NCBI GenBank assembly: GCA_005878685.1
Contig: VBLN01000173.1
Location: forward strand, 5,708-15,007
From: Deltaproteobacteria bacterium
GTDB lineage: Bacteria; Desulfobacterota; Binatia; UBA9968
Length of the DNA: 9,300 nucleotides
Direction: 5' to 3'
Part shown: positions 1-8,485 of the stretch, piece after piece
Numbering within the stretch: position 1 is the first letter of the stretch
How the letters are laid out: every line of letters starts with the position of its first letter
Notes under the pieces: generated by a model
What the model was told of the DNA's origin: nothing
Database searches by the model: none
The model's input: only the letters and a program-made list of their open reading frames with translations
Position numbers and translations under genes: made by a program

Positions 1-306
1 GTTGATGTGCGCGAAGCCTACCGCTTCGCGATCGCTAACAGAAATGTTCTGAGCTACATTCCCTGCTATTGTGGCTGCCTGGCCGATGGACACACGAGCA
101 ACGCCTCGTGCTATCTTAAAGACTTTTCGACACCGGGGAATTTAGTTTTTGACCGAATGAGTCTCAACTGAGAGATCTGCATCGGCATCACGCGTGACGT
201 GATGAAAATGATGGATCAAGGCAAAAGTCTCAAGCAAATGCGAGCGCAGATTGAAAAGACCTACAGCAAATATGGACCGCCTACGCCAACACCGCCAGTG
301 CCCTGA
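1..306 (+). CDS. PCYCGC-motif (CYCxC) family selenoprotein, 5'-truncated by the window edge, with in-frame UGA read as selenocysteine
   Basis: Frame 1 is open from the left edge to a TGA at 304-306, except for one TGA at 169-171. The visible part has 101 codons and begins inside the mature domain, so the start and any signal peptide lie outside the window. Seen: the family motif P-C-Y-C-G-C at codons 21-26, a further Cys at 37, then the TGA as codon 57 followed by E-I-C, and after it an amphipathic stretch (DVMKMMDQGKSLKQMRAQIE) ending in a Pro/Thr-rich tail. From memory, PCYCGC proteins carry a C-x-x-C just before a helix with 'GKS..EIR..ID'; the TGA falls on the first Cys of that pair, giving U-x-x-C. 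Homology continues in the same frame on both sides, so no indel is needed. A SECIS-like hairpin follows the TGA. Function unknown; the Cys/Sec pairs suggest metal binding or thiol redox chemistry, probably outside the cytoplasm, and copA lies 53 bp downstream. Alternative: a nonsense-mutated pseudogene. Confidence 0.8.
169..171 (+). other. Probable UGA selenocysteine codon
   Basis: This in-frame TGA is codon 57 of the visible PCYCGC-family frame, in the context SLN-U-EIC. It replaces the first Cys of an expected C-x-x-C pair, the usual signature of Sec/Cys exchange. The frame stays open for another 44 codons of family-like sequence up to the true stop at 304-306. Decoding would need selA, selB, selC and selD elsewhere in the genome, none of which are in this window. 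Confidence 0.75.
174..217 (+). promoter_or_regulatory. Bacterial SECIS-like hairpin downstream of the UGA codon
   Basis: The upper stem is a perfect 7-bp helix, CATCACG (186-192) with CGTGATG (198-204), closing a 5-nt loop CGTGA (193-197) that has G as its second base. The loop begins 21 nt after the UGA. This matches what I recall of the bacterial SECIS consensus: a short apical loop with a G in the first two positions, about 16-37 nt from UGA. The helix continues below with CATC (180-183) pairing GATG (210-213) and GATC (174-177) pairing GATC (214-217), separated by a GG/AAAAT internal loop and a TG bulge. Inferred role: recruits SelB with Sec-tRNA. Confidence 0.7.
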
Positions 307-359
307 TCTCCGCGTCAACATATGAAGTCTGCGGCCAGTAGAAGCGAAGGTGAGCGGAT

Positions 360-2771
<2,412 letters not shown>

Positions 2772-2784
2772 TACTTTTTGGCAG

Positions 2785-2822
2785 AAAAGACACCAGACTC
2801 CCTGCACGATTAGGCAGTGTCT
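2785..2822 (-). terminator. Weak hairpin plus U-run between convergent copA and rhlE
   Basis: On the minus strand, AGACA/TGTCT outer arms and a CTGC/GCAG inner stem (plus-strand 2789-2793 with 2818-2822, and 2802-2805 with 2814-2817) precede TTTT at 2788-2785. It sits about 25 bp past the rhlE stop, so it could end that transcript. The stem is short and bulged, so this is a tentative call. No other structure stands out in the 73-bp gap. Confidence 0.25.
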
Positions 2823-2844
2823 CGAAACCACTACGCGGCCGTCA

Positions 2845-4013
2845 TCACCGTCGCCTTCTCCCGCCGTAACCGAAAAATCGCTTGCCGCCTGAGTGTCCGC
2901 CGTGCGCAATGGGCTGGGCTTTCTCGTCCAACAGGCGTGTGTATTTGTAGGCAAAACCTTCCAGTTTCACGCGTGGAATTTTCTGACCGATGAACCGCTC
3001 GATCGTGGCGATCTCCTGGAGGTCCTCGGCGATCACGATGGTGAACGCGTCGCCCACGCTTTGCGCGCGGCCCGTGCGACCGATGCGATGGACGTAGTCC
3101 TCGGGATGATGGGGCACGTCGAAGTTGATGACGTGGCTGATCTGCTCGACGTCGATCCCGCGCGCGGCGATGTCGGTGGCAACCATCACTTCGTAGCGAC
3201 CGCTGCGGAAACCGCTCAGCGCCTGCTCACGCTCTCGCTGGGTGCGGTTGGAGTGGAGTACCGCGACGGCATGGCCTTGCTGATGGAGCTTGCGCGCGAC
3301 GCGGTCGGCACCGTGTTTGGTGCGGCAGAAGATAAGCACCTGGTCGTAGTCGGTGCGCCTGAGGAGTTCCTCTAAGAGTTCCTGCTTCTGGTCGTTTGCC
3401 ACGGGATACAGCGCATGCGTCACTGTCTCGGCAGGCGAACGGCGCTGGCCGATCTCGACGATCTCTGCATTACGCAACGCCCATTTGCAGAGCTGCTCGA
3501 TCTCGGGCGGGATGGTGGCGGAAAACAGCATCGTCTGACGCTCGCGAGGACAACGTTCGACGATGCGGCGCACATCGGGCAGAAACCCCATGTCGAGCAT
3601 CCGATCCGCTTCGTCCAGGACGAGGATTTCGATCCGGTTAAGCCTAACCATGCCGCGTTGCATCTGATCGAGCAAGCGACCCGGCGTCGCCACGAGGATG
3701 TCGACGCCCTGACGTAGCGCCTGGTCTTGTCGGCCATAACCCGTCCCTCCGAAGAGGACCGCGGCGCGCAGGTTGGTGAAGCGCGCGTAGTCGTGGATGG
3801 CGGTTTCGACCTGGGCGGCGAGTTCGCGAGTTGGTTCGAGCACAAGCGCCCGCAACGCACCGTGCTGGTTCCCGTCTGGGCGGAGCCTATAAGGTCGCCC
3901 CCCGACATCAAGGTCGGGATAGCGCGAAGCTGGATCGGAGTGGGGTCGGTGTAGCCGGCAGCGCGAACGCCTTCGAGCACTCTGGGCGAGAGACCGAGTT
4001 TGGAAAATGGCAT
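2845..4013 (-). pseudogene. rhlE: DEAD-box ATP-dependent RNA helicase (RhlE type), broken: Walker A deleted and frame shifted
   Basis: Two minus-strand frames together make one RhlE-like helicase. The 5' part starts at ATG 4013 and carries the Q-motif region (GYTDPTPIQ, residues 20-28) and SAQTGT (44-49, ending near 3867). The expected GKT and the following 20-25 residues are absent. Family sequence resumes in another frame at about 3858 with ALRALVLEPTREL. The downstream 336 codons hold motif Ia PTRELA, ATPGR, DEAD (81-84 of that segment), SAT (112-114), LIFCRTKHGADRVA, the VATDIAARGIDV motif and HRIGRTGRA, and end in a Gly/Arg tail (GGRRRR). RhlE helicases remodel RNA duplexes in cold response, ribosome assembly and mRNA decay. 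Without the Walker A lysine ATP hydrolysis should fail, so this copy is non-functional unless the lesion is an assembly error. The downstream part could start only at a TTG (3855) and would still lack motif I. Confidence 0.85.
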
Positions 4014-4019
4014 GGCGTT

Positions 4020-4037
4020 TTCTCAGGGGTCTGAGAA
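4020..4037 (-). promoter_or_regulatory. Perfect stem-loop just upstream of the rhlE start
   Basis: TTCTCAG (4020-4026) and CTGAGAA (4031-4037) form a 7-bp perfect inverted repeat with a 4-base loop. On the rhlE transcript it ends 6 nt before the ATG, so it would cover the region where a ribosome binding site should be. A second short repeat, AACGGA/TCCGTT (4036-4041 and 4051-4056), adjoins it near the stop of the upstream gene. Possible translational control element or weak terminator; no evidence beyond symmetry and position. Confidence 0.3.
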
Positions 4038-4056
4038 CGGATTTAGGGTTTCCGTT

Positions 4057-5004
4057 TTATTTACTCCCGTATAGCGTATTTATAAAGCCGCTGCGGTCGA
4101 GTTCGGTGAGCGGTCCAGAGTCGATAAACTCGGCCGGCTTGTGCTGACCGAAGCGCGGGTTGACCTCCACGAGGTGACTGATCACGGCTTGCACCGCGCT
4201 CTCGGAGGCGTAAGGCTTGGTGGGCACATCAGAAGCGTAGTTCCAGGATTCTTCTAAAGCCTCGCGGTCGTTAGTGCCGAAGAATTTTGCGAGGATGCGG
4301 AAGGTCTCCTGCTTTCGCAGATTGGGGTTCTCTTTGATGAACGATCTCCGCGCGGTCAAGCTGGAGCCCTGGTACTCGACCTTAAGCTCGGAGAGGTTCA
4401 CGAGGAAGTTCATGCCTGCCTTTCGCGCGAAGAGCGTGCTCGGCGGCGTAAGCATGGTGGCGCTGATCCTGTGCGAATCGAGCGCCGTCCACATGACTTC
4501 GTTGCTTCCGACATAGAGAAACTTGACGTCTCTATCCGGATCCAGTCCCAGATGACGCAGCGCGACTCGGGCGTTTTTCTCATAGGCATCGCCGGGTCGC
4601 TGAAGTCCGACGATCTTCCCCCGCAAGTCATTGCCGTTAGAAATCTCGGGTCGCGCAACGAGATACATAGAAGCGTAGCGGGTGAATCCCGCCAACATTA
4701 CTAGGTCTCGGTACTGGACGGCCGCAGGGAGAAGGAGAAAAGCCGACATGATCGAGAATTCCACGTCGCCGGAAACCAGGGTCATCGGCGCGACATTCCC
4801 GGCCGTCCTCACAACCTCCACCTGAATCCCTTCCTCGCGGAAGAATCCGGCCTCTTTGGTCACATAAGGGATCGAGTGCACTACCGCGCGCGCTGCATAG
4901 CCGATGCGAATGCGCTCTTTCTCCGGTCTTCCTTGAGCCAGAGCGACGGAATGGACAATCGATAAGATTAGGAGAACTATCGCGGCCCTCTCGTTCACGA
5001 TCAT
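4057..5004 (-). CDS. ABC transporter solute-binding protein, NMT1/THI5-like (SsuA/TauA superfamily), orphan
   Basis: A 315-aa exported protein. Residues 7-23 form a hydrophobic signal segment ending ALA, with predicted cleavage before Q24. The mature part begins with a beta strand (RIRIGYAAR), then an NMT1-like pattern: 'IPYVTKEAGFFREEGIQVEVV' region (about 45-65), 'GDVEF', 'LRGKIVGL' and a 'LGLDPDRDVKFLYVG' segment near the lobe junction. Such proteins bind small substrates such as sulfonates, nitrate or pyrimidine-type compounds in the periplasm for an ABC importer; the ligand cannot be read from sequence. No permease or ATPase gene is nearby, so it is an orphan. Start choice is open: ATG 5004 abuts a GGGGA, whereas GTG at 4998 (codon 3) has the same GGGGA 6 nt upstream, which is better spacing; the signal peptide survives with either. 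It lies between pncB and rhlE on the same strand, with gaps of 98 and 43 bp. Family confident, substrate unknown. Confidence 0.85.
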   Translation of the reverse strand: MIVNERAAIVLLILSIVHSVALAQGRPEKERIRIGYAARAVVHSIPYVTKEAGFFREEGIQVEVVRTAGNVAPMTLVSGDVEFSIMSAFLLLPAAVQYRDLVMLAGFTRYASMYLVARPEISNGNDLRGKIVGLQRPGDAYEKNARVALRHLGLDPDRDVKFLYVGSNEVMWTALDSHRISATMLTPPSTLFARKAGMNFLVNLSELKVEYQGSSLTARRSFIKENPNLRKQETFRILAKFFGTNDREALEESWNYASDVPTKPYASESAVQAVISHLVEVNPRFGQHKPAEFIDSGPLTELDRSGFINTLYGSK

Positions 5005-5043
5005 TCCCCGTCTCGACTACTGCCTCGGGGGCGCCCTGTCAAG

Positions 5044-5111
5044 AGCCGTCAGCTTTCAGCCTGAGAATGGTTTGCTGGAAGCTGATGGCTGATAGCCGAA
5101 GGTCAGCTTTC
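5044..5111. repeat. Intergenic inverted repeat with a third partial copy overlapping the pncB stop
   Basis: Arms of 17 nt at 5044-5060 and 5074-5090 are complementary at 15 positions; the other two are G-T pairs on the plus strand. The loop is 13 nt. The 10-mer GTCAGCTTTC of the left arm (5048-5057) recurs at 5102-5111, where its complement encodes the last codons and the stop of pncB, and GGCTGATAGCC follows the right arm. It resembles a small palindromic intergenic repeat. It could act as a transcript-end hairpin for pncB, although on the minus-strand RNA the two wobble positions become C-A mismatches and no U-run follows. Confidence 0.55.
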
Positions 5112-6497
5112 GCCCAGTCCCCGCGCCGCAGACACGGAGGGAGAGACCTCTGCGCGAGTCACCTCTTTTTCCATCTCTTCTTTGAGGGCGTTGAGTTGAG
5201 GACTAAGCTCTACGGGATAAATTGCCGGGTTTCGGATGGCCTTGATCTTTTTGTCCAGACGCGCGAATTCTTCGAGAAAGCTTCCTTTGATCTCCTTAAG
5301 AGTCGGAGAGGGCTCTCGAAGCTTCCCTCCTTGCATGACGTTTTTTAGTAACGGCTCGCCTCCCGGCAGAGCTTCATCTCGTAGGGCGATGACATCCCTC
5401 CCCAGATAGCCGCGGCGATCCAGAAATCGAAAAGCCTGCTTCTTCCCGGGCCATGAGACTTTGCCGGTGCTGAGCTTGAGAACGGATCGGCCGTTGTGCT
5501 CGACGATCTTGTAGGCGATGTCGAACCATGGGGCATCGCCCGAGACGCCCATTTTGGTCCCGACTCCGTAGCTGTCGTAAGGAGCGTTGGCCTCCGAGAG
5601 CTGTTCCAACTCGTATTCGTCGATTCCGCCGCTGCCGACGATCTTGACCTCGGCGAATCCCGCCTCGTCGAGAATTTTTCGCACTTCGCGCGCGAGCGCC
5701 GCGAGATCTCCGCTATCGATCCGCACCCCACGCAGCCTCTTGCCGTCGGCCGCCATCTCGCGCGCGATCTCCACCGCCTTACGGGCGCCTGCAAGCGTAT
5801 CGTAAGTATCGATGAGCAGGGTCGAGTTTTCTGGAAAGCTGGCGACGAAGCCGCGGAAGGCGTCGATCTCATGCTCGAAGCTTAAAATAAAGGAGTGGGC
5901 CATCGTTCCAACCCCGGGGATGCCGTATCTTTTACCAGCCAGCACATTGCTCGTGGCATCGAATCCGGCCAGATAGCTCGCGCGAGCGACTTTCATCCCT
6001 GCGTCCATTCCATGAGTCCGCCGCAGCGAGAAGTCCACGACGGATTTTCCTTGAGCGGCATAGACACAGCGAGCCGCCTTGGTCGCGATGAGCGTTTGCA
6101 GATTGATCTGGTTGATAATAAAGGTCTCGACGATCTGAGCCTCGATGATCGGGGCGGTGACTTCCAGGATCGGCTCGTCTTTGAAGAAAGGACGACCCTC
6201 CGGAATAGCCCAGACTTCGCCTGTGAAGCGTAAGCCTTTGAGAAAGTCGAGAAATTCATCGGTGAAGATTTTCGTCGACCTCAGATAGTCAATGTCATCG
6301 GGGCCAAAGGCAAAGTTCTGTAGAAAGTCGAGGACATCTTTTAGGCCGGCGGAAATGAAGAACCCTCGGTTGGGAGGATAGGAGCGGATGAAGAGGCTGA
6401 AGGTGGCGGCTTCAAATTTCCTGTTTTGAAAGTAGCTCTGGGCCATGGTTAGCTGGTAGAGGTCGGTGAGCAGCGCCAGATTGTTGTGCGACTCCAC
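5103..6497 (-). CDS. pncB: Nicotinate phosphoribosyltransferase
   Basis: A cytoplasmic enzyme that joins nicotinate to PRPP, with ATP hydrolysis, to give nicotinate mononucleotide, the entry step of Preiss-Handler NAD salvage. Seen over 464 aa: N-terminal TDLYQLTMAQ (11-20); DFSLRRTHG (155-163); GTMAHSF (198-203), whose His 201 corresponds to the phosphorylated histidine of the family; DTYDT (230-234); GVRIDSGDL (257-265); GSGGIDEY (288-295); and GVGTKMGVSG (311-320), the phosphate-binding loops of the PRTase barrel. Length and motif order are normal for bacterial NAPRTase. The start is GTG at 6497 with AGGGA (plus-strand 6504-6508) about 6 nt upstream; the next in-frame Met (residue 18) lies inside the conserved N-terminal motif and is too late. 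The gene is divergent from the PaaA-like gene, with 150 bp between them holding a palindromic operator. The C-terminal residues overlap an intergenic repeat. Identification is firm. Confidence 0.95.
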   Translation of the reverse strand: MESHNNLALLTDLYQLTMAQSYFQNRKFEAATFSLFIRSYPPNRGFFISAGLKDVLDFLQNFAFGPDDIDYLRSTKIFTDEFLDFLKGLRFTGEVWAIPEGRPFFKDEPILEVTAPIIEAQIVETFIINQINLQTLIATKAARCVYAAQGKSVVDFSLRRTHGMDAGMKVARASYLAGFDATSNVLAGKRYGIPGVGTMAHSFILSFEHEIDAFRGFVASFPENSTLLIDTYDTLAGARKAVEIAREMAADGKRLRGVRIDSGDLAALAREVRKILDEAGFAEVKIVGSGGIDEYELEQLSEANAPYDSYGVGTKMGVSGDAPWFDIAYKIVEHNGRSVLKLSTGKVSWPGKKQAFRFLDRRGYLGRDVIALRDEALPGGEPLLKNVMQGGKLREPSPTLKEIKGSFLEEFARLDKKIKAIRNPAIYPVELSPQLNALKEEMEKEVTRAEVSPSVSAARGLGES

Positions 6498-6530
6498 GAT
6501 GGATCCCTGTTTGAGAAAGCTATCGTGAGT

Positions 6531-6551
6531 TTAGTGTAAATATGACACTAA
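6531..6551 (-). promoter_or_regulatory. 21-bp palindromic operator upstream of pncB, NrtR-like
   Basis: TTAGTGT (6531-6537) and ACACTAA (6545-6551) are perfect inverted 7-mers around a 7-bp spacer, giving the core GT-N7-AC within a 21-bp palindrome. As I recall, this is the architecture of NrtR sites; NrtR is the Nudix-related repressor of NAD synthesis and salvage genes. It lies 34 bp from the pncB GTG. On the minus strand a possible promoter (TTCCCT, 17-bp spacer, TACACT) would overlap it, as expected for repression. It is 96 bp from the divergent PaaA-like start and could also affect that gene. No nrtR gene is in the window. Confidence 0.65.
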
Positions 6552-6647
6552 GTAAAGGGAAGCGAGAGGCAACTATTGATTTTACCGTAGGCTTTTGTTA
6601 AGCAGATTACAGAAGACAGTCTAACGGCAGAAACAGGAGAGATTGAC

Positions 6648-7370
6648 ATGTTCAATGAGAAACTTGAGCTTAAAGACTTTGAGAAGCAGGATCCGGAGTA
6701 CCAGGATCTTCTTCGCCGCGTTTTAGCCATCCAGGCCGATTGCGAGATCGGCGGCCCCAATCTCTACGTGAAAGATATTTTGCCTAATGCCCCGACGAAG
6801 GTGGATCAGCTCATCGTCGCCCGGACGGCCGCTGAGGAGATGGACCACTACAGAAAAATGGCCAAGTGCGCGGGGGACATCGGTGTTGATGTCTCCTATG
6901 TCCTCAGTTGGCCCAATCAGAAGCGCTACGTCGAAGCCTTCCGTGGACAGATTACCACGTGGGAGGATTTTGCGGTCTTTGGATTTCTCATCGACCGCGT
7001 TGGGCGCTACCAGCTGGAAGAGTTTATCGGCGCCTCGTATCAGCCTCTGGCCCGCATCGTGGAAGATCCTCAAGTGATCCGAGAAGAGGAAGGCCACATT
7101 GACTTTGGCACCAACAAGGCGGCGGAATTCGCGGCGAAGGGTGGGGAAGCCAAAGAAAGGATTCAGGGGGCTGTGGATCGCTGGTACGCGAAAGGGCTCG
7201 ATATGTTCGGCCGGTCAGAGTCAAAACGCTCGGAGCGCTATATGTACTGGGGATTAAAACGTCGCACCAACGGGGAGGCGCGGCGGCAATACACGGAGGA
7301 AGTTAACGGTCTGCTCAAACAAATGGGTCTTCAGATACCGGATCCCAACAAAGGCCGTCTGTATACTTGA
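6648..7370 (+). CDS. PaaA/PaaC-family ferritin-like di-iron protein (phenylacetyl-CoA epoxidase A-like)
   Basis: A 240-aa protein of the phenylacetic-acid-catabolism oxygenase family, closest by eye to PaaA, the di-iron catalytic subunit that epoxidises phenylacetyl-CoA. Candidate carboxylate and histidine ligands: E33, E64-x-x-H67, E124 or E125, and E147-x-x-H150, the paired ExxH pattern of ferritin-like di-iron oxygenases. The C-terminus (LDMFGRSES..., WGLKRRTNGEARRQY, MGLQIPDP) resembles PaaA tails. It is shorter than the roughly 300-aa PaaA, and paaB, paaC, paaD and paaE are absent here, so phenylacetate degradation should not be assumed; a stand-alone oxygenase on another CoA ester or ring substrate is equally possible. 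ATG 6648 is preceded by AGGAGA (6635-6640) at 7 nt, a strong RBS. It is followed 15 bp later by a small gene, then a terminator, then etfBA, which might supply or accept electrons. Family sure, substrate unknown. Confidence 0.85.
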   Translation: MFNEKLELKDFEKQDPEYQDLLRRVLAIQADCEIGGPNLYVKDILPNAPTKVDQLIVARTAAEEMDHYRKMAKCAGDIGVDVSYVLSWPNQKRYVEAFRGQITTWEDFAVFGFLIDRVGRYQLEEFIGASYQPLARIVEDPQVIREEEGHIDFGTNKAAEFAAKGGEAKERIQGAVDRWYAKGLDMFGRSESKRSERYMYWGLKRRTNGEARRQYTEEVNGLLKQMGLQIPDPNKGRLYT

Positions 7371-7385
7371 TCGTAGAGCGAAGAA

Positions 7386-7577
7386 ATGGAAGCAGCACCT
7401 AATACCGAGGCTCTCGACGAGCAGTTTAAGGAGTTTATCCAAGCGCTGCAGAGCGCAGTGAGCCGCGCCATGCCCCACGTCAAGGACGATCCAAAGATCG
7501 TGGACAAGGCGATTGAGGACTGCAAGGAGATTCTGGACGTCGTGATGGAGGGGAACGTCTCCGAGTGGTTTAAATAG
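7386..7577 (+). CDS. Small acidic helical protein of unknown function (63 aa), probably cotranscribed with the PaaA-like gene
   Basis: I do not recognise this family. The 63 residues are mostly charged and helix-forming with no signal peptide or membrane segment. The N-terminal half (LDEQFKEFIQALQSAV) and the middle (KIVDKAIEDCKEILDVVMEG) look like two amphipathic helices joined by a Pro/His/Lys turn, ending in SEWFK. There is one Cys and no metal-binding pattern. ATG 7386 lies 15 bp after the PaaA-like stop, with a weak purine-rich RBS (AGAGCGAAG), and the intrinsic terminator comes 53 bp after its stop, so the two genes form one transcription unit. Inferred: an accessory or partner subunit of the di-iron protein. 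The short gap and the terminator position support a real gene. Confidence 0.65.
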   Translation: MEAAPNTEALDEQFKEFIQALQSAVSRAMPHVKDDPKIVDKAIEDCKEILDVVMEGNVSEWFK

Positions 7578-7630
7578 CCAGCGGCCCTGCTTCCAGTCAG
7601 CCCAACCACTCAATGGAGTCGCGATTTGTG

Positions 7631-7667
7631 AGGCGCTCTCAAAATGAGGGCGCCTTTGTTATTCTTA
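7631..7667 (+). terminator. Rho-independent terminator
   Basis: Stem arms AGGCGCTCTC (7631-7640) and GAGGGCGCCT (7646-7655) pair over 10 bp with one G-T wobble around the loop AAAAT, followed by the T-rich tail TTGTTATTCTT. It ends the unit made of the PaaA-like gene and the 63-aa gene, and separates them from etfB 40 bp further on. Confidence 0.85.
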
Positions 7668-7707
7668 GTCTAACTCGTCAACGGTATCGGTCCGAGGGGA
7701 TAGAAGA

Positions 7708-8485
7708 GTGAACATCATCGTCTGCGCGAAGGTCATTCCCTCCACCACCTCCGTCACCATTGAAATCGATCCCACCACCAAACGCATGGTGCGCAAAGGC
7801 GTGCCGCACGAGTTGGATCCGGCCGCCGCGAGCGCTGTGGAAGAGGGGCTGCGGCTCGTCGAGAAACACGGCGGCGCGGTGACGGTACTGACCATGGGGA
7901 TCAGCGATGTGACTGTGGGCATCCGAAATGCCCTGGCGATGGGAGCGAGTTCTGCGATTCACATTCTCGATGATGCCTTGGCCGGCTCCGACACATTGGG
8001 TACGGCGAAGGCTTTGGCCGCCGCCATTAAGAAAGAGCCCTTCGATCTGGTGATCTGCGCCACACAGCGATAACTACTCCGGCATTGTTGCTGGCCAGGT
8101 CGCCCACCTGTTGGGCATTGTTCCGCTCACGTTCGCCAAAGAGATCGCGGTCGATGGGAAGAAAATCAAGATCAAGCGGCAAAGTGAAAGTGGTTACGAT
8201 GTCGTCGAAACCGAACTCCCTGCGTTGGTGAGTACGACCAGCGGTATTAATGAGCCCCGTTATCCCCAACTCAAAGGGATTATGGCGGCGAAGAAAAAGG
8301 AGATTAAAAAATATACCGCTGTGGACTTGGGTCTCGGAGCGGACCAGGTCGGTGCCTCGGGCGCGCGAGAAAAGGTATTGACGGTCGGAAGACCGCCGGC
8401 CCGTCAGGCGGGTAAAAAAATCACGGACGAGGGCGAAGGCGGAAAACAAATCGCTGACTTTCTAGCGGAGTTAAAAATTATATAG
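7708..8485 (+). pseudogene. etfB: Electron transfer flavoprotein beta subunit, interrupted by one frameshift near 8068
   Basis: EtfB pairs with EtfA to carry electrons from flavin dehydrogenases, mainly acyl-CoA dehydrogenases, to the membrane quinone pool; the beta subunit holds AMP in classical ETFs. Seen: frame 1 from GTG 7708, with GAGGGGA (7694-7700) as a well-spaced RBS, encodes the N-terminal domain (NIIVCAKVIPST, HELDPAAASAVEEGL, GGAVTVLTMG, GASSAIHILDD) up to LVICATQ, then hits TAA at 8071-8073. In the +1 frame, D-N-Y-S-G-I-V-A-G-Q-V-A-H-L-L-G follows at once (GAT at 8069) and runs to TAG 8485, including LPALVSTTSGINEPRYPQL and the C-terminal RPPARQAGKKI. The two parts sum to about 260 aa, normal for EtfB. 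A single C remains between CAG and GAT where AGC (Ser), or Ser plus one more residue, is expected, so 2 or 5 bases have been lost. The rest looks conserved, so this is either a sequencing or assembly error or a very recent lesion. Confidence 0.85.

Noticed and set aside
169..171. TGA as a plain nonsense mutation making the first gene a pseudogene
   Set aside because: The stop sits precisely on the expected conserved Cys codon, the frame continues with family-like sequence for 44 codons, and a SECIS-like hairpin follows; recoding explains more. It is kept as the alternative.
2893..3375. 160-codon plus-strand open frame opposite the helicase
   Set aside because: It is antisense to clear helicase motifs and has no recognisable family features; it is a shadow of a GC-rich gene.
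4036..4060. AACGGA/TCCGTT hairpin followed by T's as a plus-strand terminator
   Set aside because: All genes here are on the minus strand, so no plus-strand transcript is known to need it, and the stem is only 6 bp.
5345..5872. 175-codon minus-strand frame inside pncB
   Set aside because: It overlaps pncB in another frame and is Ser/Arg-rich low-information sequence; it is not a gene.
6570..6610. Plus-strand sigma70-like promoter (TTGATT, 17 bp, TAAGCA) for the PaaA-like gene
   Set aside because: The -10 match is poor, so it was not entered as a feature.
8071..8073. TAA in etfB as a recoded stop
   Set aside because: Homology leaves the frame at this point and resumes in +1, so it is an indel, not stop readthrough; TAA is not a Sec codon.
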